Shown here: in pieces, positions 13,102 through 23,435 of the stretch
Layout of the letters: each line of letters starts with the position of its first letter
Numbering within the stretch: the stretch's first letter is position 1
Assembly: GCA_001936135.1 (NCBI GenBank)
Contig: CP012813.1
Span: forward strand, 434,001 to 498,000
From: Saccharomycopsis fibuligera x Saccharomycopsis cf. fibuligera
Lineage: Eukaryota; Ascomycota; Saccharomycetes; Ascoideales; Saccharomycopsidaceae
Length of the DNA stretch: 64,000 nt
Direction of reading: 5' to 3'
The notes under the pieces: model-generated
Told to the model about the DNA's origin: nothing
What the model saw: only the letters and a program-made list of their open reading frames with translations
Databases searched by the model: none
Translations under genes and position numbers: made by a program

Positions 13102-14123
13102 GTCTAGACTACTTTCTTGGTAACTACAAGTTTCTAACACGATTATCATACGTGTAGCTTGAACTAGAAGTAGTTTTGTGCGGTACTATGTGAAATGAGG
13201 TGAGATGAGATATCTTTGCGAGCAATTCATATAGGGCTGGCTTAAAGAGTATAAAGAAGCCAAGTGATTATTTCAAAGGGCTTTTTATCTTTTTTGTATT
13301 TTCACCTTTTGTGACTGTTTTATTTTCTACACCTATGAACAAGTTTCATAGCTTGGCTAACCCTGAATGCCCATTGCCCTTCAATTATTTTCAATCGATT
13401 TATTGTAGTGAAGGCTGTGTGGCGAAAGCACCGAGGCTTGGGAGTGGCTTGGGCTTTGTTTTTGTATTATGCACTATAGCATCAGTACTACAGGCTATAT
13501 TCATAATTTTGAACTCACAATAGGTAATGCTTTAAAGTGAACAAATTAGTAGCGATGAGCATGCATTAATATAGTAAAAAAAAAAATAAGGAATTATTTG
13601 TAAGCTTTGAATGTAGTGACTAGGATATCTATGCAAGGGACAGAGTAAAAAAAAAAAGAGAGGGAAAACAAAGTAGCTAAGGCAGCTTTGCAAAGAAAAA
13701 AAACAAAAAACAAAAAACAATGCGGTAGTTGACTGTGTACCAGTAGAAGTTAACGAGAATTCTTAGCGGCGAGTAAGTAGCATAAATGAAAAAAAACTAG
13801 GAATAACAGCGGTAAAAAACCAGAAGCAAAGACAAAAGCAATAGATAGTATTGGGAAAAAAACAAGTTTATGAAAAAATATCTAAGTAAAGGATATGATA
13901 ACGGAAATGAACAAAAGAAAGTCGAATAATTTAAAACAAAAAAAATTAAAATAGTGAATGCCTTTTCTAGAGTCTATCGAGCGAATAAAACCAATAAAAT
14001 CAATGAACAAAACAATTAAAAAGCAATGAAAAAAATAAAAGAAACAATAAGTAAGGGGTAACAAAAAGCACCACTCAATGATATGAATATGGACAGCATC
14101 AAGCGAAAAAAGACAAAAAAAAA

Positions 14124-16361
14124 TCAAAAAATCAAGTTATAATAATGCATCCAAATATCACCATAAAAGTCATATATTTTCTCAAGTTTGGAATCAAAAT
14201 TCACCACTTTCCCCTTATATTGATCCCCTTCATAGTCTCCACCACCAATCAAATCATAGGCACACCATAAGTACCCTTCACATTTTTGAGTCATTACCCA
14301 ACTTCGCGATGGTTCAAACCATGGCTTAGTATTATTGTAGGTATATTTAGTCGACGGTGGAATCAAAGCGGCATTAATACGAAGAGGTTCTTTGTAATAA
14401 TCGGCCATTTTTTCATATCTGGCATAATTATCAGCATCAAAATAACTGTAATAATTCAAATCAATAGGAAGATCAAGCTTGAATTTGTTTTTCTTTTTAC
14501 AAAATTCAAAACCTGAATTCATCCAGTATAAGGTTTGATCATCGTCGGAAATATGACCTGGATGAGTAGAACAAAGCTCATTAGCCTTGGTGCCTAATTC
14601 TTTTTCTTCCTCACCATTATTGTTTTTGTTAGAAAATTCTTTTCTAGTAAGCTTTCCTAGTGATATGGCATAATTTTTGTTAAATTCAAAATCTTCATCA
14701 GAAGCAATTAATTGACCAAGCCAATAAAGTTCTTTTTCACCGTGAATTGGCTGAGAAATCGGTTTCCATGACTGTAAGGCTAAAGTTAAAAGCGCGCCAT
14801 TATAATGTTCAAATTTGTCAATAACAACAATTCCAGATTCCATCAAGTGATTTAAACTTTGATTCAAAAATCTATTGTTGCCCAAACTTTCCTCAGAAAT
14901 TTGTTTCAACCCAAAATATTCGCTATCTTGCTTATTGGGAAGCAAATTTTTGAAAAAAGTAATTGATTCATCAGGAAAATGCTCATTAATTTCACGATCT
15001 CTAAAGAAAAATGCTTTCTTGCTGGTATATTTTGGGTTTTCAAAAAACTTTTCTGGATTAATCAATGGTACGGTGTCACTATCCATGAGCAAAACTTCTT
15101 TAAAAGAGGAGAAATAGAAAGCAATCAACTTGTTAGAATATGCTTGAAATAAGCCTTGATATTGATCATTGATTGCGATCTTAGCATTAACAAATCTGAT
15201 ATCTTGTTTTGGAAACGTCACATTGGATGGCACATGGTACTCTTGCTCTTGATCTTGCAATTGTTGACGATAGTCGTAAAGCAAACTTTTGACATGTTCA
15301 AAATTATCACTATTTTCTTCAGTAATTTGTTCAAAAAGACTAGTTAAACGCAGATTATTATCAAGTAGTTCATCAGTAGTGGCAATTTCCATCAAATCTT
15401 CCTGATTCCAAGTAGACAAATCATCTCTGTATATAATTTCAATTGGCAATGTGTTTCCCTGGATTCTTAAAAGGGCAATCAATCCAGACAATAATCTAAA
15501 ATGATCATTACTGGCAGAAATTGCAATACCTTTGCCTATATATGAATGTTTCATATTTTTCACATAGGAATGGAAAGTTCTTCTTTTGAATATAGATGCA
15601 AAATTATTATTAGTTTCCAAGTTTTTGTAATCAATCAACTTTTTGGAAAACCAAGGAAATAGCTTATCTTCAATCGACTGAGACAATTGGAGTGTTCTGT
15701 CAGTAAATCCAAGTTCACCCTCATTGTTGCTGTTACTGCTGCTGCTGGAAAAGTCATCCAACTCATCAAGAAAACATTTGTTAAAAAATTTATAATGCGG
15801 TATCGTATTCAAAATTGCCTTTTCAAAGTCCAAATTGTTTTGCATTTTTTCCAAATATTCATACTTGAACCAGGTCTCACAGAAAGTTTTTCCTTGATCT
15901 TCACAGCCTTTCTTTTCACGATCTCTTAAAAGTTCATATTTTTCTCTAAGGGCATCAAGCCAATATATCTCATTATCAAAAGTATCAAACTTCCAATTTG
16001 TCTTTGGAAAAATTGTCCTGTAATAAAAAGAACATTTGTCATTAGTACTCATTTGACTGAATTTCTCAGGATTGGGATAGTATGATCTTAGTACTTGATA
16101 TGGATCTTTGGCATAGTTGCCCGTGAATCGTTCAGGAATAACTGTGTGTCTTATTGTGGCAATTGTCGTTAAGTACGCTAAAGTAATTTGAGTTGGAAAT
16201 ATAAATACACAGATAAGAACTGCAACTAAAATATAAATCAAATATAGGAATATGATCTTAAATAGCTGATATTTGGATATGGGCTGATTATTATGGCTAT
16301 TGAGCTTGGAATAAGCCGGAAGGCCAGAAAGTATCAATGATTTATACTTCCTGAGTGACAT
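14124..16361 (-). CDS. MNN1-family alpha-1,3-mannosyltransferase
   Basis: A 745-residue type II membrane protein. Residues about 33-62 form one hydrophobic anchor after a short basic cytosolic tail. The large C-terminal part fits the fungal MNN1/MNN2 mannosyltransferase superfamily: GKGIAISAS...LPIEIIY near residues 280-310, then VLLMDSDTVPLINPEKFF near 425 with the DxD-type metal/GDP-mannose site, and a Trp/Tyr-rich C-terminus. MNN1-type enzymes add terminal alpha-1,3-mannose to N- and O-glycans in the Golgi using GDP-mannose. The order of motifs makes MNN1 more likely than MNN2, but Candida species have several paralogues, so no exact symbol is given. A Ser/Asn run near residue 210 is a low-complexity insert. 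The start is the first ATG, just ahead of the membrane anchor. Confidence 0.88.
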   Translation of the reverse strand: MSLRKYKSLILSGLPAYSKLNSHNNQPISKYQLFKIIFLYLIYILVAVLICVFIFPTQITLAYLTTIATIRHTVIPERFTGNYAKDPYQVLRSYYPNPEKFSQMSTNDKCSFYYRTIFPKTNWKFDTFDNEIYWLDALREKYELLRDREKKGCEDQGKTFCETWFKYEYLEKMQNNLDFEKAILNTIPHYKFFNKCFLDELDDFSSSSSNSNNEGELGFTDRTLQLSQSIEDKLFPWFSKKLIDYKNLETNNNFASIFKRRTFHSYVKNMKHSYIGKGIAISASNDHFRLLSGLIALLRIQGNTLPIEIIYRDDLSTWNQEDLMEIATTDELLDNNLRLTSLFEQITEENSDNFEHVKSLLYDYRQQLQDQEQEYHVPSNVTFPKQDIRFVNAKIAINDQYQGLFQAYSNKLIAFYFSSFKEVLLMDSDTVPLINPEKFFENPKYTSKKAFFFRDREINEHFPDESITFFKNLLPNKQDSEYFGLKQISEESLGNNRFLNQSLNHLMESGIVVIDKFEHYNGALLTLALQSWKPISQPIHGEKELYWLGQLIASDEDFEFNKNYAISLGKLTRKEFSNKNNNGEEEKELGTKANELCSTHPGHISDDDQTLYWMNSGFEFCKKKNKFKLDLPIDLNYYSYFDADNYARYEKMADYYKEPLRINAALIPPSTKYTYNNTKPWFEPSRSWVMTQKCEGYLWCAYDLIGGGDYEGDQYKGKVVNFDSKLEKIYDFYGDIWMHYYNLIF

Positions 16362-17070
16362 GTTTTTTGCAATTTCTTTTGAATAATGATTTAAAAATTA
16401 TAACGTTTTATGTTTTATTTGTTTTCTATTGCAAGCTATTGCTCATAATATTGAATTATACTTGTAAATGATTGAATGTGCTATCCCGCTTAAAAAAAAG
16501 AAAGTAAACTCTGATCTGATCTTGCAATTATGGCCTGTTTGATGTGCGGCGATATCAATAAAAAAAAATTTTTTTTCTTGATCTTGATAACGATTTGTTA
16601 TCACAGATAGAATAGTCTAACGACTTTGGTTTCAGCCTAATATACCAGATTTAGTTTTGCGATAATTGGTATATTCTCAGTCAAAGGCTATATAATAGCG
16701 TGAGCTTTTAAGTACAGTGATAATAAGGTAGAGATAAAGGACAACAGAAAGAGGTTTGACATTCAGTGAAAGAAAACGGGTGCATTGTCTTCCTCCTATA
16801 GGAGGGTCTACTGCACAGAAATCCAGAATTAAAAAAAAAAAAAATAAAAAATAAAAAAAAAAAAAACAGAAAAAGCCATGCACGGTGCACGGATGGAAAA
16901 TCACATCTGAACACCAGGAATTCCGTTTCAGGAAGGAAAGTCACCCAATTGGGTAATCATTAAACAGCAGATTGTATATGTAGTATAGCAGTAATAAGAA
17001 CTAGTATAATCGGGTTACATAATAGCCGTATGTATATTTCAAAAACTTTGTATTTTGTCTATAGACCAGG
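16362..17070. other. upstream region of the MNN1-family gene
   Basis: AT-rich 709-bp gap between the 5' end of the mannosyltransferase gene and the 3' end of the E2 gene. It has A runs near 16,830-16,866 and no coding signal. It should hold the mannosyltransferase promoter and the E2 terminator, which I cannot pinpoint. Confidence 0.5.
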
Positions 17071-17597
17071 TTAGATCTGATCGTCGTGGTAGACAAAGGT
17101 AGTGTTTTGCGGATTACATGGTGCTCTGCTCACATAGTCCAGATCATCTGGTGGTCTTTCTACAAGTTATTGGTTAGTACTTTGAACAGTCGATAAAACA
17201 ACAAACGAAAAGAAAGCTTACCATTTCTTGTATTGCTGACAAGCATAGAATGGATAGATATCGCCACTGATTGAATGTTTTGCACTGGGGTCCAGCCATC
17301 TCCCAATATATCCAAGCATATGTGACCATTGGAATAAATATGCGGATGCACAGGCACTTCCACCCGGGGAACCACATTTTGATCCTGAACAAACTGTACT
17401 CTTGGTGGTCCGATAGGATAATCGTCTCCAATAATAATTTCTAAGTTGAAAAGTTTGCCAGTATAAAGCTGATTATCATTAGCGGTGATATTGACAAACC
17501 AGTGGGTAATCTCATCAGTAGGAATAAATTCAATTCCAGCGTGAGCTTCACGACTTAACGCTTGAGATTCCTTCAATATTCTTTTTCTAAATGCCAT
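17071..17597 (-). CDS. UBE2W-like ubiquitin-conjugating enzyme E2, one intron
   Basis: Two exons, 17,222-17,597 and 17,071-17,159, joined across a 62-bp intron (17,160-17,221) with donor GTAAGC, branch TACTAAC and acceptor TAG. The spliced product is 154 residues. It matches the UBE2W/Ubc16 class: PVHPHIYSNGHICLDIL contains the catalytic Cys after the HPN-like segment, then W-x-P, SMLVSNTRN and, from exon 2, ERPPDD...YV and the C-terminal FVYHDDQI. UBE2W enzymes attach ubiquitin to the alpha-amino group of disordered N-termini. Reading through the intron would give a false, shorter end that lacks the conserved tail. Exon 2 contains a CTG codon (17,140-17,142) at a position that is Ser in human UBE2W, so it likely reads Ser here. 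Confidence 0.9.
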
Positions 17598-18471
17598 TAC
17601 TATTAATGTAGAATCTAGTTTTAGATACTTGCTCTTTTGTTATTTTATATTATATTCTATCTTCAAAAAACAAGTATTCACGGGAGTACTCAAAAAGTAT
17701 TTTATAGTGAGCGAATTAAATTATTGAGGAAATGTTATATGACCCCTTGTTTTTTTACCTTATTTCGGCTTTATTGACGTTCAAAACGAAAAAAAAAAGT
17801 GGAGAATCACAAAGTTGCAAATCTCTTTCTGTGTGTCACAATAGCTGAGATCTATACTCTAAACGAAGGCAATAACTGACACTTCAAAAATTTCTAAAAA
17901 CAAACAAAAAGCAAATGATCTTCCGAAATGAGTCAGGTGAGTAGCCCAAGACTTAATTTTAATTCTATCAGCCACTAATGACAAAGAGATTGATCTGAAG
18001 ACTAATCCACTGATCTTGAAATTAGTTGCTTCTTTCTATTGTTTTCCATTTTGTCTTTTTTCTCAAATGCTCATCGCTGCCCCGTAACAATAAGGGATTG
18101 CAGCTCTTCCTTTTTTTTCTTCTGTGCTTACATGAACCAGGGCTTCTCAACCAAAATGGACAGCTTCAATTTTGACAGCATGTTTCTTCCTAATACCAAA
18201 TATAGTTATATCCATTACAAGAAAGGGATATCAATCACTATATATATAGCAATATGAACAAGAATAAAAGACTTACGGCTTTCAATTTATAAGGTATCAT
18301 TATGTGCATTTCAACAAAATACAGCGTCCCGGATCATCAGAGCATCAATGAGAGAAAGGAGATTAGAACTAAATTTAACTCAAACCAACATCAGCTTCAC
18401 TTAATAAATAAAAAGTGGCGAAGGTGATGAAAGGAAAAAAAAAGTAAAAAAGCAAAATGCCTAGCTGTAAG

Positions 18472-18503
<32 letters not shown>

Positions 18504-18765
18504 GACGGATTAAACAAAAAGGGAATCATAATGAAGGAGGCGAAGTTTTGCCAACAAGACCCTTAAATGATTGGAATAATAATATAGAGAGAGATATAGA
18601 AGATACAACACCACCAAAACAAAACTTATGAAGAAAAAAAATTAACCACGAAAATATCAAAAAAATAAATATCTATACCGATGTCGAGATGAAAAAAAAA
18701 TTCTAAAACAAAAAAAAAAAAAAAAAAAGACTAGAACGAAAGAGGAAAAATAAACAAATCACTTG
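17598..18765. other. upstream of the E2 gene, downstream of the 890-aa gene
   Basis: A 1.17-kb gap between the E2 start and the stop of the 890-residue gene. It contains an A run (18,473-18,496) and A-rich DNA up to the stop. On plus, ATGAGTCAG directly followed by GTGAGT (17,936-17,950) with later CTAAT motifs looks like a possible tiny first exon, but no convincing second exon was found. Confidence 0.4.
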
Positions 18766-21438
18766 CTAAACGATAATGAAGTTCATCAACTCAGTCATAT
18801 TATCGTTAGAATCAATTGATTCTATCAATTTGCCGTATTGTTTCTCAATATCAAAACGTAGGCTAGCAAACATTTTCACATAATCTTGGTTTGCATCATT
18901 GATAGGAGCAGAACGTTTCCCGTCTGCGTTCAAACTGTTATTAATACCGTTTCCAGTTGAAAAAGCTTCACCAGAAGCAAGTGGTGACCCTGGTAATGAG
19001 ATAGGATTTGTTAATGGCAAGGAAATCATTTTATTCAATTTTCTTTTCTTGCTAGGAGGTTTATTAGTCAGATCATCTGTAGATCCTGATTTCTCCTTCA
19101 GCTTTTCTGAGGTAATCAGCTTTTTAGCAGTTTCAAACAATTCATCAATGTTGTCAAGGGTCATCAAAAAATTTGAATACCTGGCAAAACTCCCATGAAT
19201 CAAATCCTGGAACCGCTTTTTTATCTCATAAATAACAAACCAGCTGGTACTCAAAAACGATTCCCCGAAATCATTATTCAAAATGCCCCTATTATAGCTA
19301 TTATAATACGAATTATATGGATAAGCTTGTCGGCTACTGTTACTATTACCAGTGTCATAATAATTAGCATGATAGTTATTGTGCAAGTGGGTATTATGGT
19401 GATGACGAGCATGATGGTGGTGGTGATGACGATGTCTTGAAGAATGACGTTGTAACTGTCTTTGGCTTGGCGCACGAGATGGGAACATTCTATTAAAATG
19501 AACCTCATTGTCATTGCTACTGGTGGCGCTGTTACCAAACTGTAATCTTTCACTTCTACTTCCATTAACCGATCTTTTTGTAGAACTGCTAGAGAACTGG
19601 TCAGCTTGCGGAGCCCTAGCCTCTGCTTGAGCAAATGGGGAGATTATTGATGCAGGTATAGGCGGTGGAGGAGCGAATGTTGGGGCGTGACCCATAGCAG
19701 TAGGAACTTGAATTCTGGTAGGAGATGGAAAAAGCGGAATCAATGAATAAATGTATGCAAAAGAGTCATTAAAAATCTTCATAGACTTAATTGTCAAAGA
19801 CGGTAACTTCTTTAAACAATCATATTTATCAGTTGCCAATATTTTTGAATCAGCTTCTTTAAAACATTGTTCAACATTTTCACTGACGGCACGAAGTTTA
19901 GAAACGTTACTTTTGATTTTATTTTGAATGAGTCTAATGAGGGTCTCAAATTTACTGGTTGAGTTGAATCCAGATTTATTTTTAACGGGCAACAAATTAA
20001 TTTGGAAAACGTTTGAATCCTTATTTTCGTCCACAAATTTAGCAATAAGTTTCAAGTATCGCAAATGATAGTTGATGATCAAAAAGTTCAAGGTTTCGTA
20101 CATTGGTTGCTGCTCATACAAATAGTCAACCAAATTCGATTTTAATTTGTTTTGATGTTTAAGGAAGTTATTGGAGTACTGTATACCTTTATTTTTAGTT
20201 AACTCACTAAAATATGCGTCAACTTTGGCCGTGTACAATGATTTTTTATTATAAACTTGCGCTTTATAACCTTCAATTCTCTGCACACAAATATTGAACT
20301 GCACAGTTTTGGAATCAAATTCATTAATCATATGCTTAAGCAAATTTGCCCCGCTATCGCCATTGTCTTCTTTCTCAGTGTTTTTATCTTTGATATTATT
20401 TATATCGCTACTGCTAACTCTATTTTTATTGACTCTGTCATTGGCTAACGGCCATACTCTAGCAACAGACAAGTTGCGGTTATCAGTATTGTGGAGGTCA
20501 GCCGATTTCTGCTTTGATAAAGTAATGATTGAAGAGCAGTACTCGAAATAAAGAACCACACTAAACAATGTTTGATATACTTCTCTAAAATTTAATACTT
20601 TCCAAATCTCGTGATTAGAAGATATCGAATCCCTTATGTACAAGAAATATTCCAAAATTTCAAATTTAAACAATTTGAAAGCTAAAAAGATTGCAAATTC
20701 GATTGTGTTATGGTGCTGAACACTTATACTTTTCTTCTTTGAGCTTTTCATGCTACTTTCTAACTTCTTAATTTTCTTTTTGTATAAACGGAAAATATCC
20801 TGTGCTTTCTTCAAATCTTTGACAATTTTTGCAAAGTTAACAGTTAGCGCATGTTCTGAGTCTGTATGCTCGTTTTTAAGAAATCTTGGTTTATTAATTT
20901 CAACTTCACCAGATAGCTTATCAAATAGATTGTAGTTGATACTAAAATACAGCACGAGAAATGAATTCTTGATGGGCACAAAAGCTTCTGATTTGAAATA
21001 ATCAGGCATTGAATCGCCGCTTTTTCGTGCAAAACTATCAAGGTTACTTTGTTCGTATTGGGGCAAATCAGATACAATGAAGCGCTTAATGATGTTGTCA
21101 AACTCTTTATCACGATTGGCGCTATCACTAAAATACTGTTTTTTATTGACAAGGTATTTCTGCAACTCTTCAGTGAAGGCACTGATGGAGGCGATGCCAG
21201 CCTCTATGTTGGAAAATACTGAGGAATGGATTGCATTCAAATCAGAAGAACTGGGAATGGCAGGCTGGTTATCAGATGAAACGCTGGGTGTCGCGGATGC
21301 TGCTGAAGAAGCGAATGATGAGTCCAACCCAGTAGCGGTTGCTGCTGGAGCCGCCGGATGGGAAGCAGAAGCTGAGGAATTTGAAGACGATGAGGAGGAT
21401 GCCAGCGGCACGCCGATGGCCTCTATTTTCTGTTCCAT
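18766..21438 (-). CDS. 890-residue fungal protein of unknown function
   Basis: I do not recognise this protein. Residues 1-65 are Ser/Ala/Pro-rich and low complexity. Residues about 70-600 look folded and mostly helical, with Lys/Glu/Leu-rich stretches and a Lys cluster near residues 220-240. Residues about 600-710 are disordered, with a proline run (APPPPIP), Ser/Asn-rich sequence and a His-rich block near residue 670. After that, about 715-770 is again ordered (STSWFVIYEIKKRFQDL), followed by a basic PSKKRKLNK motif near 800 that resembles a nuclear localisation signal. No enzyme motif, membrane segment or signal peptide is evident. The single long frame with a clear ATG supports a real gene. 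A nuclear scaffold or regulatory role is only a guess. Confidence 0.85.
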   Translation of the reverse strand: MEQKIEAIGVPLASSSSSSNSSASASHPAAPAATATGLDSSFASSAASATPSVSSDNQPAIPSSSDLNAIHSSVFSNIEAGIASISAFTEELQKYLVNKKQYFSDSANRDKEFDNIIKRFIVSDLPQYEQSNLDSFARKSGDSMPDYFKSEAFVPIKNSFLVLYFSINYNLFDKLSGEVEINKPRFLKNEHTDSEHALTVNFAKIVKDLKKAQDIFRLYKKKIKKLESSMKSSKKKSISVQHHNTIEFAIFLAFKLFKFEILEYFLYIRDSISSNHEIWKVLNFREVYQTLFSVVLYFEYCSSIITLSKQKSADLHNTDNRNLSVARVWPLANDRVNKNRVSSSDINNIKDKNTEKEDNGDSGANLLKHMINEFDSKTVQFNICVQRIEGYKAQVYNKKSLYTAKVDAYFSELTKNKGIQYSNNFLKHQNKLKSNLVDYLYEQQPMYETLNFLIINYHLRYLKLIAKFVDENKDSNVFQINLLPVKNKSGFNSTSKFETLIRLIQNKIKSNVSKLRAVSENVEQCFKEADSKILATDKYDCLKKLPSLTIKSMKIFNDSFAYIYSLIPLFPSPTRIQVPTAMGHAPTFAPPPPIPASIISPFAQAEARAPQADQFSSSSTKRSVNGSRSERLQFGNSATSSNDNEVHFNRMFPSRAPSQRQLQRHSSRHRHHHHHHARHHHNTHLHNNYHANYYDTGNSNSSRQAYPYNSYYNSYNRGILNNDFGESFLSTSWFVIYEIKKRFQDLIHGSFARYSNFLMTLDNIDELFETAKKLITSEKLKEKSGSTDDLTNKPPSKKRKLNKMISLPLTNPISLPGSPLASGEAFSTGNGINNSLNADGKRSAPINDANQDYVKMFASLRFDIEKQYGKLIESIDSNDNMTELMNFIIV

Positions 21439-22439
21439 TATGATTTGGCTTGAGTTGGCTTGGGTTGATATGAAATGAGATTATATTAGGAAAGACAAAA
21501 GCGATCCATGAATAAATGAGACAAGAGAAAGAAAGGAGGGCGATAAGAAATGCTGAAATGGGAAAGCTGGATTTGTGAAGGCACGGCAGAGCTATTATGT
21601 CCGGATGTAAGCTGTTCGCTGATGGAAGGAGTAAACAAAAGAAATGCGAATAAAAAACAAGACAAGGCAGCTGAAAGGAAAAGAAATGAGGTTACAGTTA
21701 GCTGATAGGAAAAAAAAAAAAAAAAAGAAAAATGGAAAACAGGAAAAGACAAGTAAAAATAAGTAAGACTCAGATGGAGAGGAGTGAGCAGAGCCTAAAA
21801 TTAGCAAAGAAAGCAGGAAAAAGGAAAAAAAAAAGAAAGAAAAATAAGGAAGAGCGAGACAAAGCTTGCGAATCTCTGTGCCAACGAACGGGATTTTCTC
21901 ATGGAGTGGGATGAGCGCCAGGGTGGCTACCGGTTTAGGAAGCTACAATAACAGCGGCGGCAACCAGCTTCGAAGCGCTAAATGGTCATAGTACTAGAAT
22001 ATGCTAAAGTACTGCTCATGAAGGCTCTGAATCCCTTTGTTTGCATAAGCGCCAACACCACTGGCACTACTGGCACCACCACCACCACCAACAACAACAT
22101 ACAAGCATAATGCAGCGCGCAGTCTTGAGTTATTGTTTACTGTTTGTCATATTTCATGTGCCATAGTTAGCGTTAATACCCTGCAAAAAGCAAGCGGATC
22201 CACAACTCAAGGCAGTGGTTAACAGTCAACTGTAGTTAATGAAGAGTGAGTGCTTAAATCAGCCAGTGACTTCACTTTAACTAGCTATGTAGCTAGAAGC
22301 GGAAGAAATGGATGCCGCGGAAAGTGAATCGCTGCCAAATACACTTATACGCCCATATTTCCAACCAAAATACCAATCAAATTTTATATTGATATATCAT
22401 CTTAAAAATATATATCTATACAGCAGGCAGATAATGAAC
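21439..22439. other. promoter region of the 890-aa gene
   Basis: A 1-kb gap between the 890-residue gene start and the stop of the MoCF-domain gene, both on minus. It has purine-rich DNA (21,480-21,880) with an A run at 21,709-21,726 and a CCA/CAA repeat patch near 22,070-22,100. No coding signal was found. Confidence 0.5.
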
Positions 22440-23435
22440 CTACAAAGAGGGTTCCAGTAACTTCGCTTCACTGGCAGCATCGATCTCTTCGCCATTAAAC
22501 GCTGTCACTGCTTTCTCCACGATATCGCGGGCCTGCTGGCGATGCTGCGCGCGTGCGATGATACTCACTGTGTTGACACGGTGGGCCATGTGCGGGTAGC
22601 TGCCAATTTTGACGGCTCCCACGCCTAATCGCTCATCGCTCAGCTGCTGCCATTCTCCCAAGAGCGGTGCCATCTCACTTTCGCCCACTGCGGTTTTCAC
22701 ATAGTACCGCAAGTATGCGCCACTGCTTTCGTTGTCATGATGGTTGATTCTTGGAATGAGATGCGGCAAGAGACCAGCAAGCAACAGCTCAAATAATTCC
22801 GGAATACCCGGAAATACAAATACCTTGTGGTCGACTGCTACTACCGGCACCCATAATTTTGCATCAACATAGTACGACGCCGCTCTTGATCCGATGGGCA
22901 AGGTCGCCATTCTGAGCTCCGCGTTGCGTTGAGCGGAATTGAGGGTACGAGGCGGCAAGTTCCGCTCGCGGCGCTTCTTAGCGTTCAATTGGGTCATACG
23001 CTCCACCAAGTACTGATCCTGTTGAATTTCCATGTCAAATGCTTTGGCGATTGATGGATATGTGATGTCATCATGAGTTGATCCAATGCCGCCGGTGGTA
23101 ATCACCAAGTCATACTTGTGATGAAGCTCCTGCACCCCGGCAATGATATCTTCTTCTTCATCGCCAACCACAATAATCTTTTTTAAATCAAGTCCTAGTG
23201 AAAAGCATGTCTTGGCAAAATGAGATGAGTTTGTGTCTTTAATTTTTCCATTCAAGATCTCATCACCAATGATCTGATCCAGTGAGTTAGTATGTGGGAC
23301 AGTAATTTAGTTTTTTTTTTTTTTTGCAATCGAGATTTGTCCTGAGTCACGTACAAGAATAGCCGCGGTTTGAATAGCAGGTAATGTTCCTGGAGCAGCA
23401 ATCTCAGTCACGTAATCAAGACTGTTTCTAGACAT
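22440..23435 (-). CDS. MoCF-binding/CinA-like domain protein, one intron
   Basis: Two exons, 23,355-23,435 (27 codons) and 22,440-23,273, flank an 81-bp intron (23,274-23,354) with donor GTACGT, branch TACTAAC and acceptor CAG. The spliced protein has 304 residues. Splicing restores the family's N-terminal segment TAAILIIGDEILNGKIKDTN, of which the second exon alone lacks the start. Further motifs are VVGDEEEDI, LVITTGGIGSTHDDITYP (the GGTG-type loop) and VFVFPGIPEL. This is the MoaB/MogA-like fold also found in CinA and in the N-terminal half of eukaryotic FAD synthases. The exact substrate is not known, and yeasts of this group are not expected to make molybdenum cofactor. The gene is visibly richer in G+C and in CTG codons than its neighbours, yet has a yeast intron. 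Confidence 0.88.

Larger units (their letters stand above)
5306..14123. other. 8.8-kb ORF-free region between convergent genes; candidate regional centromere
   Basis: Both flanking genes point into this region (the left gene ends at 5,305 on plus, the right one at 14,124 on minus), so no promoter of either explains its length. I found no ORF with coding character and no tRNA. It holds A/T runs (6,466-6,492; 7,940-7,966; 12,383-12,408), a small GC-rich island (5,979-6,040), a 24-bp palindrome (11,936-11,959), a CTGA repeat (9,042-9,063), GATA-type simple repeats (about 8,844-8,912) and a CATAGCA repeat (13,058-13,101). Regional centromeres of Candida-clade yeasts lie in ORF-free stretches of several kb. 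I saw no long inverted repeat by eye. A non-coding RNA locus is another option. Confidence 0.4.

Noticed and set aside
16931-16960. GGAAAGTC string reminiscent of RNase P RNA conserved region I
   Set aside because: Too short, with no matching second conserved region and too little space before the E2 gene end.
17936-18260. Possible tiny first exon (ATGAGTCAG then GTGAGT) and a following plus-strand frame
   Set aside because: Several acceptors give different short products and none resembles a known protein; branch sites are only CTAAT-like.
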